Origin: Pseudomonadota bacterium
GTDB taxonomy: Bacteria; Pseudomonadota; Gammaproteobacteria; Burkholderiales; Gallionellaceae
Direction: 5' to 3'
DNA: 64,000 nucleotides
Assembly (NCBI GenBank): GCA_021782995.1
Contig: JAJXUI010000003.1
Location: 53,568 to 117,567, forward strand
Positions 55,623 to 64,000 of this stretch are shown in pieces. The notes under the pieces were generated by a model. It saw nothing but the letters and a program-made list of their open reading frames with translations, had not been told where the DNA came from and did not search any database. The position numbers and the translations under genes were made by a program. The first letter of the stretch is position 1, and each line of letters opens with the position of its first letter.

Positions 55623-57703
55623 CCATGCTGCAATCCCTGCAAGAATTTATCAAGCGCGTCGGCCTGCGCAACCTGGCCGGGCCGGTGCTGATCGTGATGA
55701 TCCTGGCGATGATGGTGCTGCCGCTGCCGCCACTGATGCTGGATATGCTGTTCACCTTCAATATCGCGATGGCGATCATGGTGCTGCTGGTCAGCATGAA
55801 CACCACGCATCCGCTGGAGTTTGCCGTGTTTCCCACCGTGCTGCTGCTGACCACTTTGATGCGGCTGTCGCTGAATGTCGCCTCCACCCGCGTAGTGCTG
55901 TTAAAGGGCCATGAAGGGGCGGATGCGGCAGGCAAGGTGATCGAATCGTTCGGCCACTTCCTGGTCGGCGGGAATTATGCAGTGGGCATCGTGGTATTCA
56001 TCATCCTTGTCGTGATCAACTTCATGGTCATCACCAAGGGTGCCGGACGTATCGCGGAAGTCGGCGCGCGTTTCACCCTGGATGCGATGCCCGGCAAGCA
56101 GATGGCGATCGATGCCGACCTCAATGCCGGCCTGATCGGCGAAGATGTGGCGAGGTCGCGTCGCGCCGCTGTCGCACAGGAAGCAGAGTTCTACGGCGCG
56201 ATGGATGGTGCCAGCAAATTCGTGCGCGGCGATGCGATCGCCGGCATCATCATCCTGGCAATCAACCTGATCGGCGGTTTTGTGGTGGGTGTGCTGCAAC
56301 ACAACATGGATATCGCCAATGCGGTGAAAAACTACACCCTGCTGGCAATCGGTGACGGTCTGGTGGCGCAGATTCCCGCGCTGGTCATCTCCACTGCAGC
56401 CGGCCTGATTGTCAGTCGCGTAGCCAGTGAGCACAACATCGGCCAGCAGCTGGTGCGCCAGCTGCTGAACCAGCCTGCCGTCATCATCCTTGCCGCTGTC
56501 ATCATCGGCGCAATGGGACTGATTCCCGGCATGCCGCATTTTGCCTTCCTGTTCCTGGCCGGCGCCATGGGCGGGCTGGCCTATTACCTGATCAAGAAAG
56601 ATGAGCGCAGGGAAGAAGTGGCAGAAGAGCCGGTCGATCTGGCGGCGATGCCCGCAGTGGAAAACACCGAAGCCAGCTGGGAAGACGTTTCTCAGGTGGA
56701 TGTGCTGGGTCTGGAAGTGGGGTATCGCCTGATCTCGCTGGTAGACAAGGCACAGGATGGCGACCTGCTGCGGCGCATCAAGGGCATCCGCAAGAAATTC
56801 ACGCAGGATATCGGCTTCCTGCCGCCGCCGGTGCATATCCGTGACAATCTTGAACTGCGGCCGAATGCCTACCGCATCACCCTGAAGGGAGCGGAAATCG
56901 GCAGCGGAGAAGCTTATCCCAACATGTTCCTGGCCATCGATCCGGGCAATGTCACCGGTGAAATCCAGGGTTCACCCACCCGCGATCCGGCATTCGGCCT
57001 GCCGGCGAGGTGGATCGAGGCAGACTTGCGCGACCAGGCGCAGGCGATGGGCTATACCGTGGTCGATGCCAGCACCGTGGTGGCCACCCATATCAGCCAC
57101 CTGATCAATACCAACAGCGCAGAACTGCTCGGCCGCCAGGAACTGCAGCAACTGCTCGACCATCTCGCCAAGTTTGCGCCCAAGCTGACCGAAGACCTGG
57201 TGCCCAAGCTGCTGCCGCTGGCCACCGTGCAGAAAGTGCTGCAGAACCTGCTGGAAGAAGGCATGCATATCCGCGACATGCGCACCATCCTCGAGAGCCT
57301 GACCGAACATGCCGGCCAGACGCAGGATGCATTTGCGCTTACCACGCAGGTGCGGATGGCGCTGGGACCGGCCATCGTGCAGCAGCTGTATCCTGCGCAA
57401 CAGGAACTGCAGGTCATCGGCATGGACAAGGAACTGGAGTACGTGCTGGCACAGGCACTGCAGGCCGGCGGCGGCAAGGCCATCGAGCCCGGCCTCGCCA
57501 ATACACTGTTGCGCGAAACGCAATCTGCAGTGGAAACCCAGGAGCAGCAAGGCTATCCCGCCGTCCTGCTGGTGCCCGGCCAGTTGCGTGACCTGATGGC
57601 ACGATTCCTCAAGCGCACCTTGCCGCAATTGCGCGTGCTGTCGCAGGAAGAGATTCCCGGCTTCAAGAGCATACGGGTGACCTCGGTGGTGGGTGGCAGG
57701 TAA
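55619..57703 (+). CDS. flhA: flagellar export gate protein FlhA
   Basis: The largest export-gate component, 694 residues. The first about 320 residues hold eight membrane helices, with the FHIPEP-type loop (KGAGRIAEVGARFTLDAMPG). A large cytoplasmic domain binds export chaperones. The ATG overlaps the flhB stop (ATGA), which indicates translational coupling. Confidence 0.97.
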   Translation: MTMLQSLQEFIKRVGLRNLAGPVLIVMILAMMVLPLPPLMLDMLFTFNIAMAIMVLLVSMNTTHPLEFAVFPTVLLLTTLMRLSLNVASTRVVLLKGHEGADAAGKVIESFGHFLVGGNYAVGIVVFIILVVINFMVITKGAGRIAEVGARFTLDAMPGKQMAIDADLNAGLIGEDVARSRRAAVAQEAEFYGAMDGASKFVRGDAIAGIIILAINLIGGFVVGVLQHNMDIANAVKNYTLLAIGDGLVAQIPALVISTAAGLIVSRVASEHNIGQQLVRQLLNQPAVIILAAVIIGAMGLIPGMPHFAFLFLAGAMGGLAYYLIKKDERREEVAEEPVDLAAMPAVENTEASWEDVSQVDVLGLEVGYRLISLVDKAQDGDLLRRIKGIRKKFTQDIGFLPPPVHIRDNLELRPNAYRITLKGAEIGSGEAYPNMFLAIDPGNVTGEIQGSPTRDPAFGLPARWIEADLRDQAQAMGYTVVDASTVVATHISHLINTNSAELLGRQELQQLLDHLAKFAPKLTEDLVPKLLPLATVQKVLQNLLEEGMHIRDMRTILESLTEHAGQTQDAFALTTQVRMALGPAIVQQLYPAQQELQVIGMDKELEYVLAQALQAGGGKAIEPGLANTLLRETQSAVETQEQQGYPAVLLVPGQLRDLMARFLKRTLPQLRVLSQEEIPGFKSIRVTSVVGGR

Positions 57704-57735
57704 TCATATCTATTTGATTAAATTAAATTATTTCA

Positions 57736-57766
57736 AGGCGCTTTCGCGTGGATCGAAAGCGCCTTT
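57736..57766 (+). terminator. strong hairpin between flhA and flhF
   Basis: AAGGCGCTTTCG and CGAAAGCGCCTT form a perfect 12-bp stem with a 7-base loop, followed by TCTGTT. The T run is poor, so it may attenuate rather than stop transcription into flhF. Confidence 0.65.
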
Positions 57767-57916
57767 CTGTTGCCGCCCGCATCTTCAATCAGGTCCTGGA
57801 AATTCTGCCCCATGAATTGAGCGGGATTTCCCTGTTTATTTCCCCGACCACTTTCATCCCGTATCGAGATAATGCAAGCAAGCAAAGGCGGTTTGAATTC
57901 TTGCCGGGAGCAGAAC

Positions 57917-59290
57917 ATGAATGTCAGAAAATTTACAGCAGCGACCACCCGCGATGCCCTGCAGCAGGTGAAGGAAGAAATGGGCGACAACGCAGTGATC
58001 CTGTCCAACCGCAAAGTACAGGGCGGCGTGGAAATCATGGCGATGACCGATCAGGCGCTGACCGACATCACCGGTACTCATGCCGCAATGGCCGAAGCCG
58101 CAGAAACACGGGTGGCAAACCTGCCCGAGCTGTCTGCAGAAACCGATGTCTACAGCGTGCCCAAAAAACCGGCACAGCCGGTGTTTGGCGCAAGCACGCT
58201 GCAGGCGCGCAGGGAAATGCGGCCCGAGCCGGCAAAAATCGCCAAGCCGGTACGCATCAACCCGGCACGCGCGGCAGCCAGCCCTGCCGCCGAACCAGTA
58301 AGCTTGCCGGCCGCGGCACCAGCACCTGCACCAGCCATCACGCCGCATGACCAGCAGGTGCTGGTGAAGGAAATCAAATCCATGCGCAACATGCTGCAGG
58401 AACAGTTCAACAACCTGTCCTGGTCCGACATGCAGCAGCGCGACCCCAAGCGCAGCAAGCTGCTGCGCAACCTGGTGAATGCCGGGTTCAGCACAGCCCT
58501 TGCGCACAAGTTTCTCGAAAAAATGCCTGCCAATGCCGACATGGCATGGATCAACCAGGTGCTCACGCATAACCTGCGCGTGGCCACCCAGGCGGAAGAT
58601 GTGGTGGTGCGCGGCGGCGTATATGCGCTGATCGGCCCCACCGGTGTCGGCAAGACAACCACCACCGCCAAGCTGGCGGCGCGCGCCGTGGTGCGTTATG
58701 GCGCGGACAGCGTCGCGCTGATCACCACCGACAGCTACCGTATCGGCGCACTGGAACAGCTGCGTATCTATGGCAAGATCCTTGGTGTGGCCGTGCATGC
58801 CGCGCGCGATACCAGCGACCTGCGCATCACGCTTTCCGGCCTCAAGCACAAACGCCTGGTGCTGATCGACACCATGGGCATGGGTCAGCGCGACAAGCGA
58901 CTGGCGGAGCAGGCGGCCATGTTTGATGCGGCCGGCGTGCAGCGCCTGCTGCTGCTAAACTCCACCAGCAGCGGCGATACGCTGGATGATGTGGTGCGCC
59001 AGTACAACGGCAGTGGCGTGATCGGCTGCATCGCCACCAAGCTTGATGAAGCGGCAACCATGGGTGCCGCGCTGGATGTGATGGTGCGGCACCGCCTGCC
59101 GCTGCACTATGTGGCAAACGGCCAGCGTGTGCCGGAAGACCTGCACGAAGTGAACATGGCCTACCTGCTGCACCGCACCTTTGAAAGCACCAGCAAACCG
59201 CCTGCATTCGCCATGCAGGAGCTGGATATCCCGGCGCTGATGGCCGGACATGCCGCGGTCAGCAGCGTACGGAGCGAGCATGCCTTCTGA
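57917..59290 (+). CDS. flhF: SRP-like GTPase FlhF, flagellar placement
   Basis: Directs the position of new flagella, typically to the pole. The family start MNVRKFTAATTRDALQQVKEE is at the ATG 57917, behind gggagc; the track's earlier start is not typical. After a Pro/Ala-rich B region comes the NG domain with GPTGVGKTTTTAKLAARA, DSYRIGALEQL, LIDTMGMGQRD and TKLDEAATMGA. It is 457 residues long. flhG overlaps its end by 11 bases. Confidence 0.96.
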   Translation: MNVRKFTAATTRDALQQVKEEMGDNAVILSNRKVQGGVEIMAMTDQALTDITGTHAAMAEAAETRVANLPELSAETDVYSVPKKPAQPVFGASTLQARREMRPEPAKIAKPVRINPARAAASPAAEPVSLPAAAPAPAPAITPHDQQVLVKEIKSMRNMLQEQFNNLSWSDMQQRDPKRSKLLRNLVNAGFSTALAHKFLEKMPANADMAWINQVLTHNLRVATQAEDVVVRGGVYALIGPTGVGKTTTTAKLAARAVVRYGADSVALITTDSYRIGALEQLRIYGKILGVAVHAARDTSDLRITLSGLKHKRLVLIDTMGMGQRDKRLAEQAAMFDAAGVQRLLLLNSTSSGDTLDDVVRQYNGSGVIGCIATKLDEAATMGAALDVMVRHRLPLHYVANGQRVPEDLHEVNMAYLLHRTFESTSKPPAFAMQELDIPALMAGHAAVSSVRSEHAF

Positions 59291-60158
59291 ACACACCTCA
59301 GACCAGGCTGAAGGCCTGCGCCGCCTACTGCTGCGGCCATCGTTGCGCGTCATCACGGTGGTCGGAGCACAGGACGGCATGGGCGCCACCAGTGTCGTCA
59401 CCGGGCTGGCACAGGCGCTCGCCCGGCAGGACAAGCAGGTACTGATACTGGACGAAAACCTGTCCAGCGAAAACGTTGCCAACCGCCTGCAGCTGAAACC
59501 CCGTTACGACCTGCTCAATACCGTGCGCGACCACATGCGCGTGCGCGAAGTGCTGCTGCATGCCTCTGCACGCGTGCATGTGCTGCCGGTGGCACGCGCA
59601 ATGCAGTCGCTTGCCACGCTGGATGACGAAACGGGCGCGCGCCTGCTCGACACCCTGAACTCGGCGACCTATGGCATGGATATCGTACTGGTGGATGCTG
59701 CGACCAGCGGCCACTCCGTCTGCACCACCCTGCAGGCGGATGAACCCTTGCTGCTGGTGCTGGACGGCACGCCGGAAGGCATTACCGCCAGCTATGCCCT
59801 GCTGAAGCAGATGGCACTGCAGCATGGGCGCCAGCGTTTCGATATACTGGTCAACAAGGTGCAGGACGAAGCAGAGGCCGGCAGGATATACGACAACATG
59901 GAAAGTGCCGCAAGGCGCTACCTTGCAGTCAAACTGCATTACCTCGGGCATGTCCCCCGTCCCGGGATGATGGGGGCAAACTTTCGTGCCGACCACCTCT
60001 TGCAGGCGGCAGATGCGCAAACCGCCCATGCCTTTGCCGGCCTGGCAGCCAGGCTGTTGCCGCCGGAGCGGGCAGAGGAAAACCACAAGGCGCTGGATAA
60101 CCTGATGGCCCGCATGGCCCTGCAGAAATCGGCCATGCCACGCAGGAAGGTGGCCTGA
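59280..60158 (+). CDS. flhG: MinD-like flagellar number regulator FlhG (FleN/YlxH)
   Basis: A 292-residue ParA/MinD-superfamily protein from the ATG at 59280, which has ggagcg upstream and overlaps flhF. The strand-loop VVGAQDGMGATSVVTGLAQALA corresponds to the deviant Walker A region but has neither of the two conserved lysines. LILDENLSSENVANRL and VLVDAATSGHS match the switch regions. In polar flagellates FlhG limits flagellar number with FlhF. Loss of the P-loop lysines raises doubt about normal ATP-dependent dimerisation. Confidence 0.92.
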   Translation: MPSEHTSDQAEGLRRLLLRPSLRVITVVGAQDGMGATSVVTGLAQALARQDKQVLILDENLSSENVANRLQLKPRYDLLNTVRDHMRVREVLLHASARVHVLPVARAMQSLATLDDETGARLLDTLNSATYGMDIVLVDAATSGHSVCTTLQADEPLLLVLDGTPEGITASYALLKQMALQHGRQRFDILVNKVQDEAEAGRIYDNMESAARRYLAVKLHYLGHVPRPGMMGANFRADHLLQAADAQTAHAFAGLAARLLPPERAEENHKALDNLMARMALQKSAMPRRKVA

Positions 60159-60159
60159 C

Positions 60160-60903
60160 ATGATGCGGGCAAAACAGATAGAATTGGCCAATATGTATAA
60201 CGCCACCGGAATCAGCGACAAGGAGCAATGCCTGAAAGAGTATGCGCCACTGGTCAAGCGCATCGCCAATTTCATGATGCTCAAGCTGCCGCACAGCGTG
60301 CAGGTGGATGACCTGATCCAGGCCGGCATGATCGGCCTGCTCGATGCGGCCAATCGCTATGACGAGTTGCGCGGTGCACAATTCGAGACCTATGCCACGC
60401 AACGCATCCGCGGCGCCATGCTGGATGAATTGCGCGGTGCCGACTGGCTGCCGCGCAGCCTGCGCAGCGATTTGCGCAAGATTGAAAATGCCATCAGCCG
60501 TGCCCAGCAGCAACTGGGCAAGGCCCCCACCGAATCGGAAATTGCCAGCGAGCTGGGCGTGCCGTTGCTCGAATACCAGCAGATGCTGCAGGAAGCACGC
60601 GGCGCGCAACTGATGTATTACGAAGACTTCCACAGCGCGGAAGATGAGGATTTTTTCGAGCGCTATGAAATCGATGAAGAATCCAACCCGCTGGAAATGC
60701 TCAAGGACGACCGCTTCCGCCAGGCGCTGATCATGGCCATCGAAAAGCTGCCCGATCGCGAGAAACTGATGATGGCCATGCACTATGAGCAGGACATGAA
60801 CCTGCGTGAAATCGGTGAAGTGCTGGGTGTCAGCGAATCGCGGGTATGCCAGCTGCATAGCCAGGCGGTGTCGCGGTTGCGCAGCATGCTGGGAGGGCAC
60901 TGA
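60160..60903 (+). CDS. fliA: flagellar sigma factor FliA (sigma-28)
   Basis: A 247-residue sigma factor for late flagellar and chemotaxis genes. Region 2 is clear (VDDLIQAGMIGLLDAANRYD, ETYATQRIRGAMLDELR), region 3 follows, and region 4 has LREIGEVLGVSESRVCQLHSQAV. The ATG at 60160 lies just after the flhG stop. A later ATG (MYNATGISDKEQ) is closer to the enteric start and remains possible. It should read the promoters at 5349 and 33696. Confidence 0.97.
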   Translation: MMRAKQIELANMYNATGISDKEQCLKEYAPLVKRIANFMMLKLPHSVQVDDLIQAGMIGLLDAANRYDELRGAQFETYATQRIRGAMLDELRGADWLPRSLRSDLRKIENAISRAQQQLGKAPTESEIASELGVPLLEYQQMLQEARGAQLMYYEDFHSAEDEDFFERYEIDEESNPLEMLKDDRFRQALIMAIEKLPDREKLMMAMHYEQDMNLREIGEVLGVSESRVCQLHSQAVSRLRSMLGGH

Positions 60904-61646
60904 TGGACAAACTCAGCCTGCTGGGTTTGCTGTTTGCGTTTGCAGGCATCATGGGCGGCTCCCTGCTGGAAGGGAGCAGCATGGTGCTGCTGCTGCAAGG
61001 GGCAGCCCTGTTGATCGTGCTCGGTGGCACGCTGGGCGCGGTGATGTTGCAATACCCCGCTCGCACTTTCATCCTTGGCCTGCGCATGATGCGCTGGGCA
61101 TTCTTCACGCCGAAAATCCAGTCGCAGAAAATGGTTTACCAGCTCAGCGCCTGGAGCAATATCGCACGCCGTGACAGCGTGCTGAAGCTCGAAGACCAGA
61201 TCGATGACATCAGCGATCCCTTTGTGCGCAAGGGCCTGCAACTGCTGGTGGACAACCAGCCGGCAGAAAAAATCCAGGATGTGCTGCAAGTGGAAATCGA
61301 CACCTATGAGCAATGCCATTTCCAGGCGGCGCGGATATGGGAATCGGCCGCCGGCTATTCGCCTACCATCGGCATCATGGGCGCCGTGCTCGGGCTGGTG
61401 CAGGTGATGCAGCACCTGCGCGATCCTTCCACGCTGGGCATCGGCATTGCAGTGGCATTCATCTCCACCCTGTATGGCGTCGGCCTCGCCAACCTCGTGT
61501 TCCTGCCCATTTCCGGCAAACTCAAGCTCATCATCCTGCAGCAGGTCAAATTGCGGGAAATGGTGGTGGATGGCCTGATGATGATCGCCAGCGCAGAAAA
61601 TTCCCGCCACATCGAGAACAAGCTGCAGGGATACATCCCTGCCTGA
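60903..61646 (+). CDS. motC: second flagellar stator subunit, MotC (MotA family)
   Basis: A MotA/PomA-type subunit of 247 residues with two N-terminal helices (LLGLLFAFAGIMGGSLL, LLLQGAALLIVLGGTLG) and two central helices around AAGYSPTIGIMGAVLGLVQ and GIAVAFISTLYGVGLANLVF. Its ATG overlaps the fliA stop (TGATG). With motD it gives the cell a second stator set next to motAB. Sequence alone does not settle whether the ion is proton or sodium. Confidence 0.95.
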   Translation: MDKLSLLGLLFAFAGIMGGSLLEGSSMVLLLQGAALLIVLGGTLGAVMLQYPARTFILGLRMMRWAFFTPKIQSQKMVYQLSAWSNIARRDSVLKLEDQIDDISDPFVRKGLQLLVDNQPAEKIQDVLQVEIDTYEQCHFQAARIWESAAGYSPTIGIMGAVLGLVQVMQHLRDPSTLGIGIAVAFISTLYGVGLANLVFLPISGKLKLIILQQVKLREMVVDGLMMIASAENSRHIENKLQGYIPA

Positions 61647-61650
61647 AGCC

Positions 61651-62460
61651 ATGTCCCGCGCGCCACGCCGTCAGCATGAAGAAAACCAGGACCGCTGGCT
61701 GATCTCGTATTCCGATTTCATCACCCTGCTGTTCGCGCTGTTTGTCGTGCTGTATGCCATCTCGAAAGTGGATGAGGAAAAATACAAGGAATTCGGCAGC
61801 TCGCTGAATTTTGCATTCGGTTCGCTTGTTGCAGGCAAGGCGGGCACGCAAAATGCCGGCAAGGGCGCACATGATGAAGCGCAGGGCGTGTTGCTGCAGG
61901 CAATCATCGAGCGGCGCAATGCAAAACTTGCCGAGCAGCAGCGCAAGATCAACGAAGCCATGCAGGCCATCAGCAACAAGCTTAACAGCGTGCTGTCCCC
62001 CCTGGTGAAGTCTGACCAGGTCAGCGTCACGCAGACCGCCAAAGGCGTAGTGGTGGATATCAATGCCAGCGCCCTGTTTGAGCAGGGCGAAGCTAACTTG
62101 CAGAAAAATGCAATCAAAACCCTGAGCGCTGTAGCCAAGGTACTGCAGGAAGGCACGGATGCGATAGAGGTGGAAGGGCATACCGACGACATTCCCATCT
62201 ACACGCCACAGTTTCCATCCAACTGGGAGCTTTCCGCTGCGCGCGCCAGCAGTGTAGTGCGACTGTTCATTGAGCAAAATGTTGCGGCAGAACGCCTGCG
62301 GGCAGTTGGCCTTGCCTCCTATCACCCCATTGCCAGTAACGACACACCTGAAGGACGCGCACGCAACCGGCGCGTCACCATCACCATCGTGGCCCCGGTC
62401 ATCGAGCGTCCCTTGCAGACTACGGAAGAAGCTAGCGAAGCTGCGCCTCCTGTGAAGTAG
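61651..62460 (+). CDS. motD: second flagellar stator subunit, MotD (MotB family)
   Basis: A 269-residue MotB-type protein. The single helix carries the ion-binding Asp (ISYSDFITLLFALFVVLYAIS), followed by a plug-like region and an OmpA-like domain (EVEGHTDDIPIYTP, NWELSAARASSVVR, NRRVTITIV). It begins 4 bases after motC and ends the flhF-flhG-fliA-motCD operon. No terminator is obvious downstream. Confidence 0.95.
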   Translation: MSRAPRRQHEENQDRWLISYSDFITLLFALFVVLYAISKVDEEKYKEFGSSLNFAFGSLVAGKAGTQNAGKGAHDEAQGVLLQAIIERRNAKLAEQQRKINEAMQAISNKLNSVLSPLVKSDQVSVTQTAKGVVVDINASALFEQGEANLQKNAIKTLSAVAKVLQEGTDAIEVEGHTDDIPIYTPQFPSNWELSAARASSVVRLFIEQNVAAERLRAVGLASYHPIASNDTPEGRARNRRVTITIVAPVIERPLQTTEEASEAAPPVK

Positions 62461-62674
62461 GGGCGACTTGATATATGCTGCGCCAGCTGGGCCGGCAATG
62501 CAGTAGAATTTTTTCCGTTATTTGCGTGGAAGCGGAAATAACCGATCCGGCAGAGTAGTTCCAGGTGCGGACGTTTGCGGTTGTCAGCTTTGCTGACACG
62601 AATATTAGGAAGCCGGCTTTCTCATCCGGCCGGTAGAAACGTCTGTTATCGGAACTTATTTCCGGAGGGTTTCA
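62461..62674. other. non-coding spacer with small hairpins
   Basis: Between motD and the DUF4424-type gene. It contains GTTATTT...AAATAAC (62517-62542) and a perfect 7-bp hairpin TGTCAGC-ttt-GCTGACA (62582-62598). Base use becomes more AT-rich towards the next gene. Confidence 0.5.
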
Positions 62675-63667
62675 ATGAAACGTGCTGTGAGTATGCATTT
62701 CTCCACAATATTTTTTTGCTGGTTCTTGTTAGTCTCTTCCTCGACTTTCGCTAATGATTCCATCGGGAGCGTGGCAGTAGGTGGAATAGCTTTCCTTAAG
62801 AGCGAGGATGTTCGCTTAGTCAGGGAATATCTTCTCATTTCTCCTGACGCGATAAGGATCAGGTATAGGTTCTTAAACGAATCAGGCAAGGATATTTACA
62901 CAACCGTTGCCTTCCCCATGCCGCCGTATGGGTGGAATCCAGGTTGGTATATGGGCATGGCTAATGAGCGTCCATTAGAGACCTTCAAAGTTAATGTGAA
63001 TGGAAAACACATTGATACTAGGCGTGATATGCGCGCTATGATCGGCAATAAAGATGTCACAGGCTTGCTACGGAATGTTGGATTAACCGATGAGCAGTTA
63101 TTCAAGACATTCGCCATGTGCTTAGATGAGAACGAGGGCACAGAAAGATTTTGTGGGGTTACTAAAGCTCAGGAAGATAGATTGAAGCAGATTGGATCGT
63201 GGAAAGTGGCCGAAACTGCGCTATGGGAGCAATCCTTTCCGTCCCATGAGGAAATAGAAGTGCGGCACGAATACGTCCCGTTTGTTGGCGACTCTTACAT
63301 GTATGTCTATCAGCAGGGAAAATTCGACTACTCTGAACTGGAGCAAACGTCCGATGCCTGCCTCGATCCTAGTACGACCAACGCGATTAAAAGGAAGGTA
63401 CAAAGTCTTGTTAACCATGGGGCAACCGTTGCACGAATAAGAGTCAAAAGAGTTGAGTATATTTTGGGAACGGGTAGAAATTGGAAAGGTCCAATTAAGG
63501 AATTCAGCTTAAGATTAGAAAAAGATTCCCCCAATCAAATATTATCCCTATGCTTCCCTGGCACACCCAAACGCATTAATCAAACCGCACTCGAGTTCAA
63601 ACAAAACAATTACGTTCCTCAGGACATGGTAACGGTCTATTTCTTTGAGGTCAGACGAGACATTTGA
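62675..63667 (+). CDS. DUF4424-type secreted protein
   Basis: A 330-residue protein with a Sec signal peptide (basic start, FSTIFFCWFLLVSSSTFA, probable cleavage at FAN-D). The mature N-terminus (DSIGSVAVGGIAFLKSEDVRLVREYLLISPDAIRIRYRF, then TTVAFPMPPYG) fits the DUF4424 pattern. Three or four cysteines in the second half could form disulphides. It has a strong ribosome binding site (ccggaggg). Codon use is more AT-rich than in the flagellar genes, suggesting separate ancestry. The function of the family is unknown. Confidence 0.8.
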   Translation: MKRAVSMHFSTIFFCWFLLVSSSTFANDSIGSVAVGGIAFLKSEDVRLVREYLLISPDAIRIRYRFLNESGKDIYTTVAFPMPPYGWNPGWYMGMANERPLETFKVNVNGKHIDTRRDMRAMIGNKDVTGLLRNVGLTDEQLFKTFAMCLDENEGTERFCGVTKAQEDRLKQIGSWKVAETALWEQSFPSHEEIEVRHEYVPFVGDSYMYVYQQGKFDYSELEQTSDACLDPSTTNAIKRKVQSLVNHGATVARIRVKRVEYILGTGRNWKGPIKEFSLRLEKDSPNQILSLCFPGTPKRINQTALEFKQNNYVPQDMVTVYFFEVRRDI

Positions 63668-64000
63668 GTGAATTAGTGGCGGCATGTCGCGACTGGCAGG
63701 TTTGGGGAAGCGAAAAAGCAATGCCAGACAACCGAATTGGGCACGAGGCTGTCGGTTTAGGAATAAAGTACAATTAGTCCGTTTTCTGTGAGGAAGCAGA
63801 AATTTAGTGGATGGCAGTACAGTCCCATTAACAGCCGATTTTTAATGTAATTTACATAGGCTGAAGTCTTCCAGGAGCAGCCATTAGACGATGTCCAATA
63901 TGACTGATTTCTGCGAGTCCGACAGTCTTTAATGGAATCTGGGCCACCGATAGCAGACCATCAATCTATTGCATTGAGAAGTCCGTTTGGGGCACAACTC
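63668..64000. other. 333 bp at right edge without a recognisable gene
   Basis: All frames are closed by stops. I see no tRNA, terminator or insertion-sequence end. GTCCG-containing phrases recur (gtccgttttctg, gtccgacag, gtccgtttggg), but not as a regular repeat. Confidence 0.5.

Overview
The window reads as chromosome of a motile, polarly flagellated betaproteobacterium, probably Nitrosomonadales (my inference). The grounds are the DUF6776-bactofilin-ErpA and AnmK-M23-TyrS neighbourhoods, the rpsU-yqeY-dnaG-rpoD macromolecular-synthesis cluster, FlhDC together with FlhF/FlhG, and CheD with two CheV and two CheA proteins. No rRNA genes or CRISPR arrays were found.

Layout. (1) 1-5220: envelope and housekeeping genes: a coiled-coil DUF6776-type protein cut by the left edge, bactofilin, erpA, then anmK and an M23 peptidase on the minus strand, divergent from tyrS. 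(2) 5221-13958: a signalling island. It starts with a textbook FliA (sigma-28) promoter and a leader of about 400 nt, followed by a sensorless chemoreceptor, a CheY-like regulator and two very large hybrid histidine kinases. (3) 14200-18884: rpsU, yqeY, dnaG and rpoD, with the rpsU -10 box inside the loop of a terminator hairpin. (4) 18925-27460: an integrated element of about 8.5 kb that cuts the host tRNA-Met(CAT) gene in its anticodon loop. Its genes run leftwards: tyrosine integrase, AlpA/Xis-like protein, PrimPol-helicase fusion, an iteron-rich candidate origin, and small unknown genes including one with terminase-small-subunit-like features. It also carries its own complete, divergent tRNA-Met(CAT), placed just inside attL in the host tRNA's orientation. 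(5) 27529-30144: a PP2C-Ser/Thr kinase fusion and a formate/nitrite-type channel, probably for nitrogen assimilation. (6) 30646-62460: a motility regulon of about 32 kb: flhDC, motAB, two cheV, cheY, cheZ, cheA, MCP, cheY-like, second cheA, cheW, a large MCP, cheR, cheD, cheB, a four-gene partner-switching module (STAS protein, receiver-PP2C, hybrid kinase-HPt, receiver-anti-sigma-kinase), flhB, flhA, flhF, flhG, fliA, motC, motD. (7) 62461-64000: a DUF4424-type secreted protein in a more AT-rich stretch, then apparently non-coding DNA.

How it works together. FlhDC should switch on the flagellar genes and FliA the late genes, including those behind the sigma-28-like promoters at 5349 and 33696. 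The Che proteins couple receptors to CheY and the motor, which has two stator sets (MotAB and MotCD). The partner-switching module combines a phospho-regulated phosphatase and a phospho-regulated kinase that probably act in opposition on one STAS protein. The mobile element is the most unusual part: it breaks a tRNA gene that may be essential and appears to supply the replacement.
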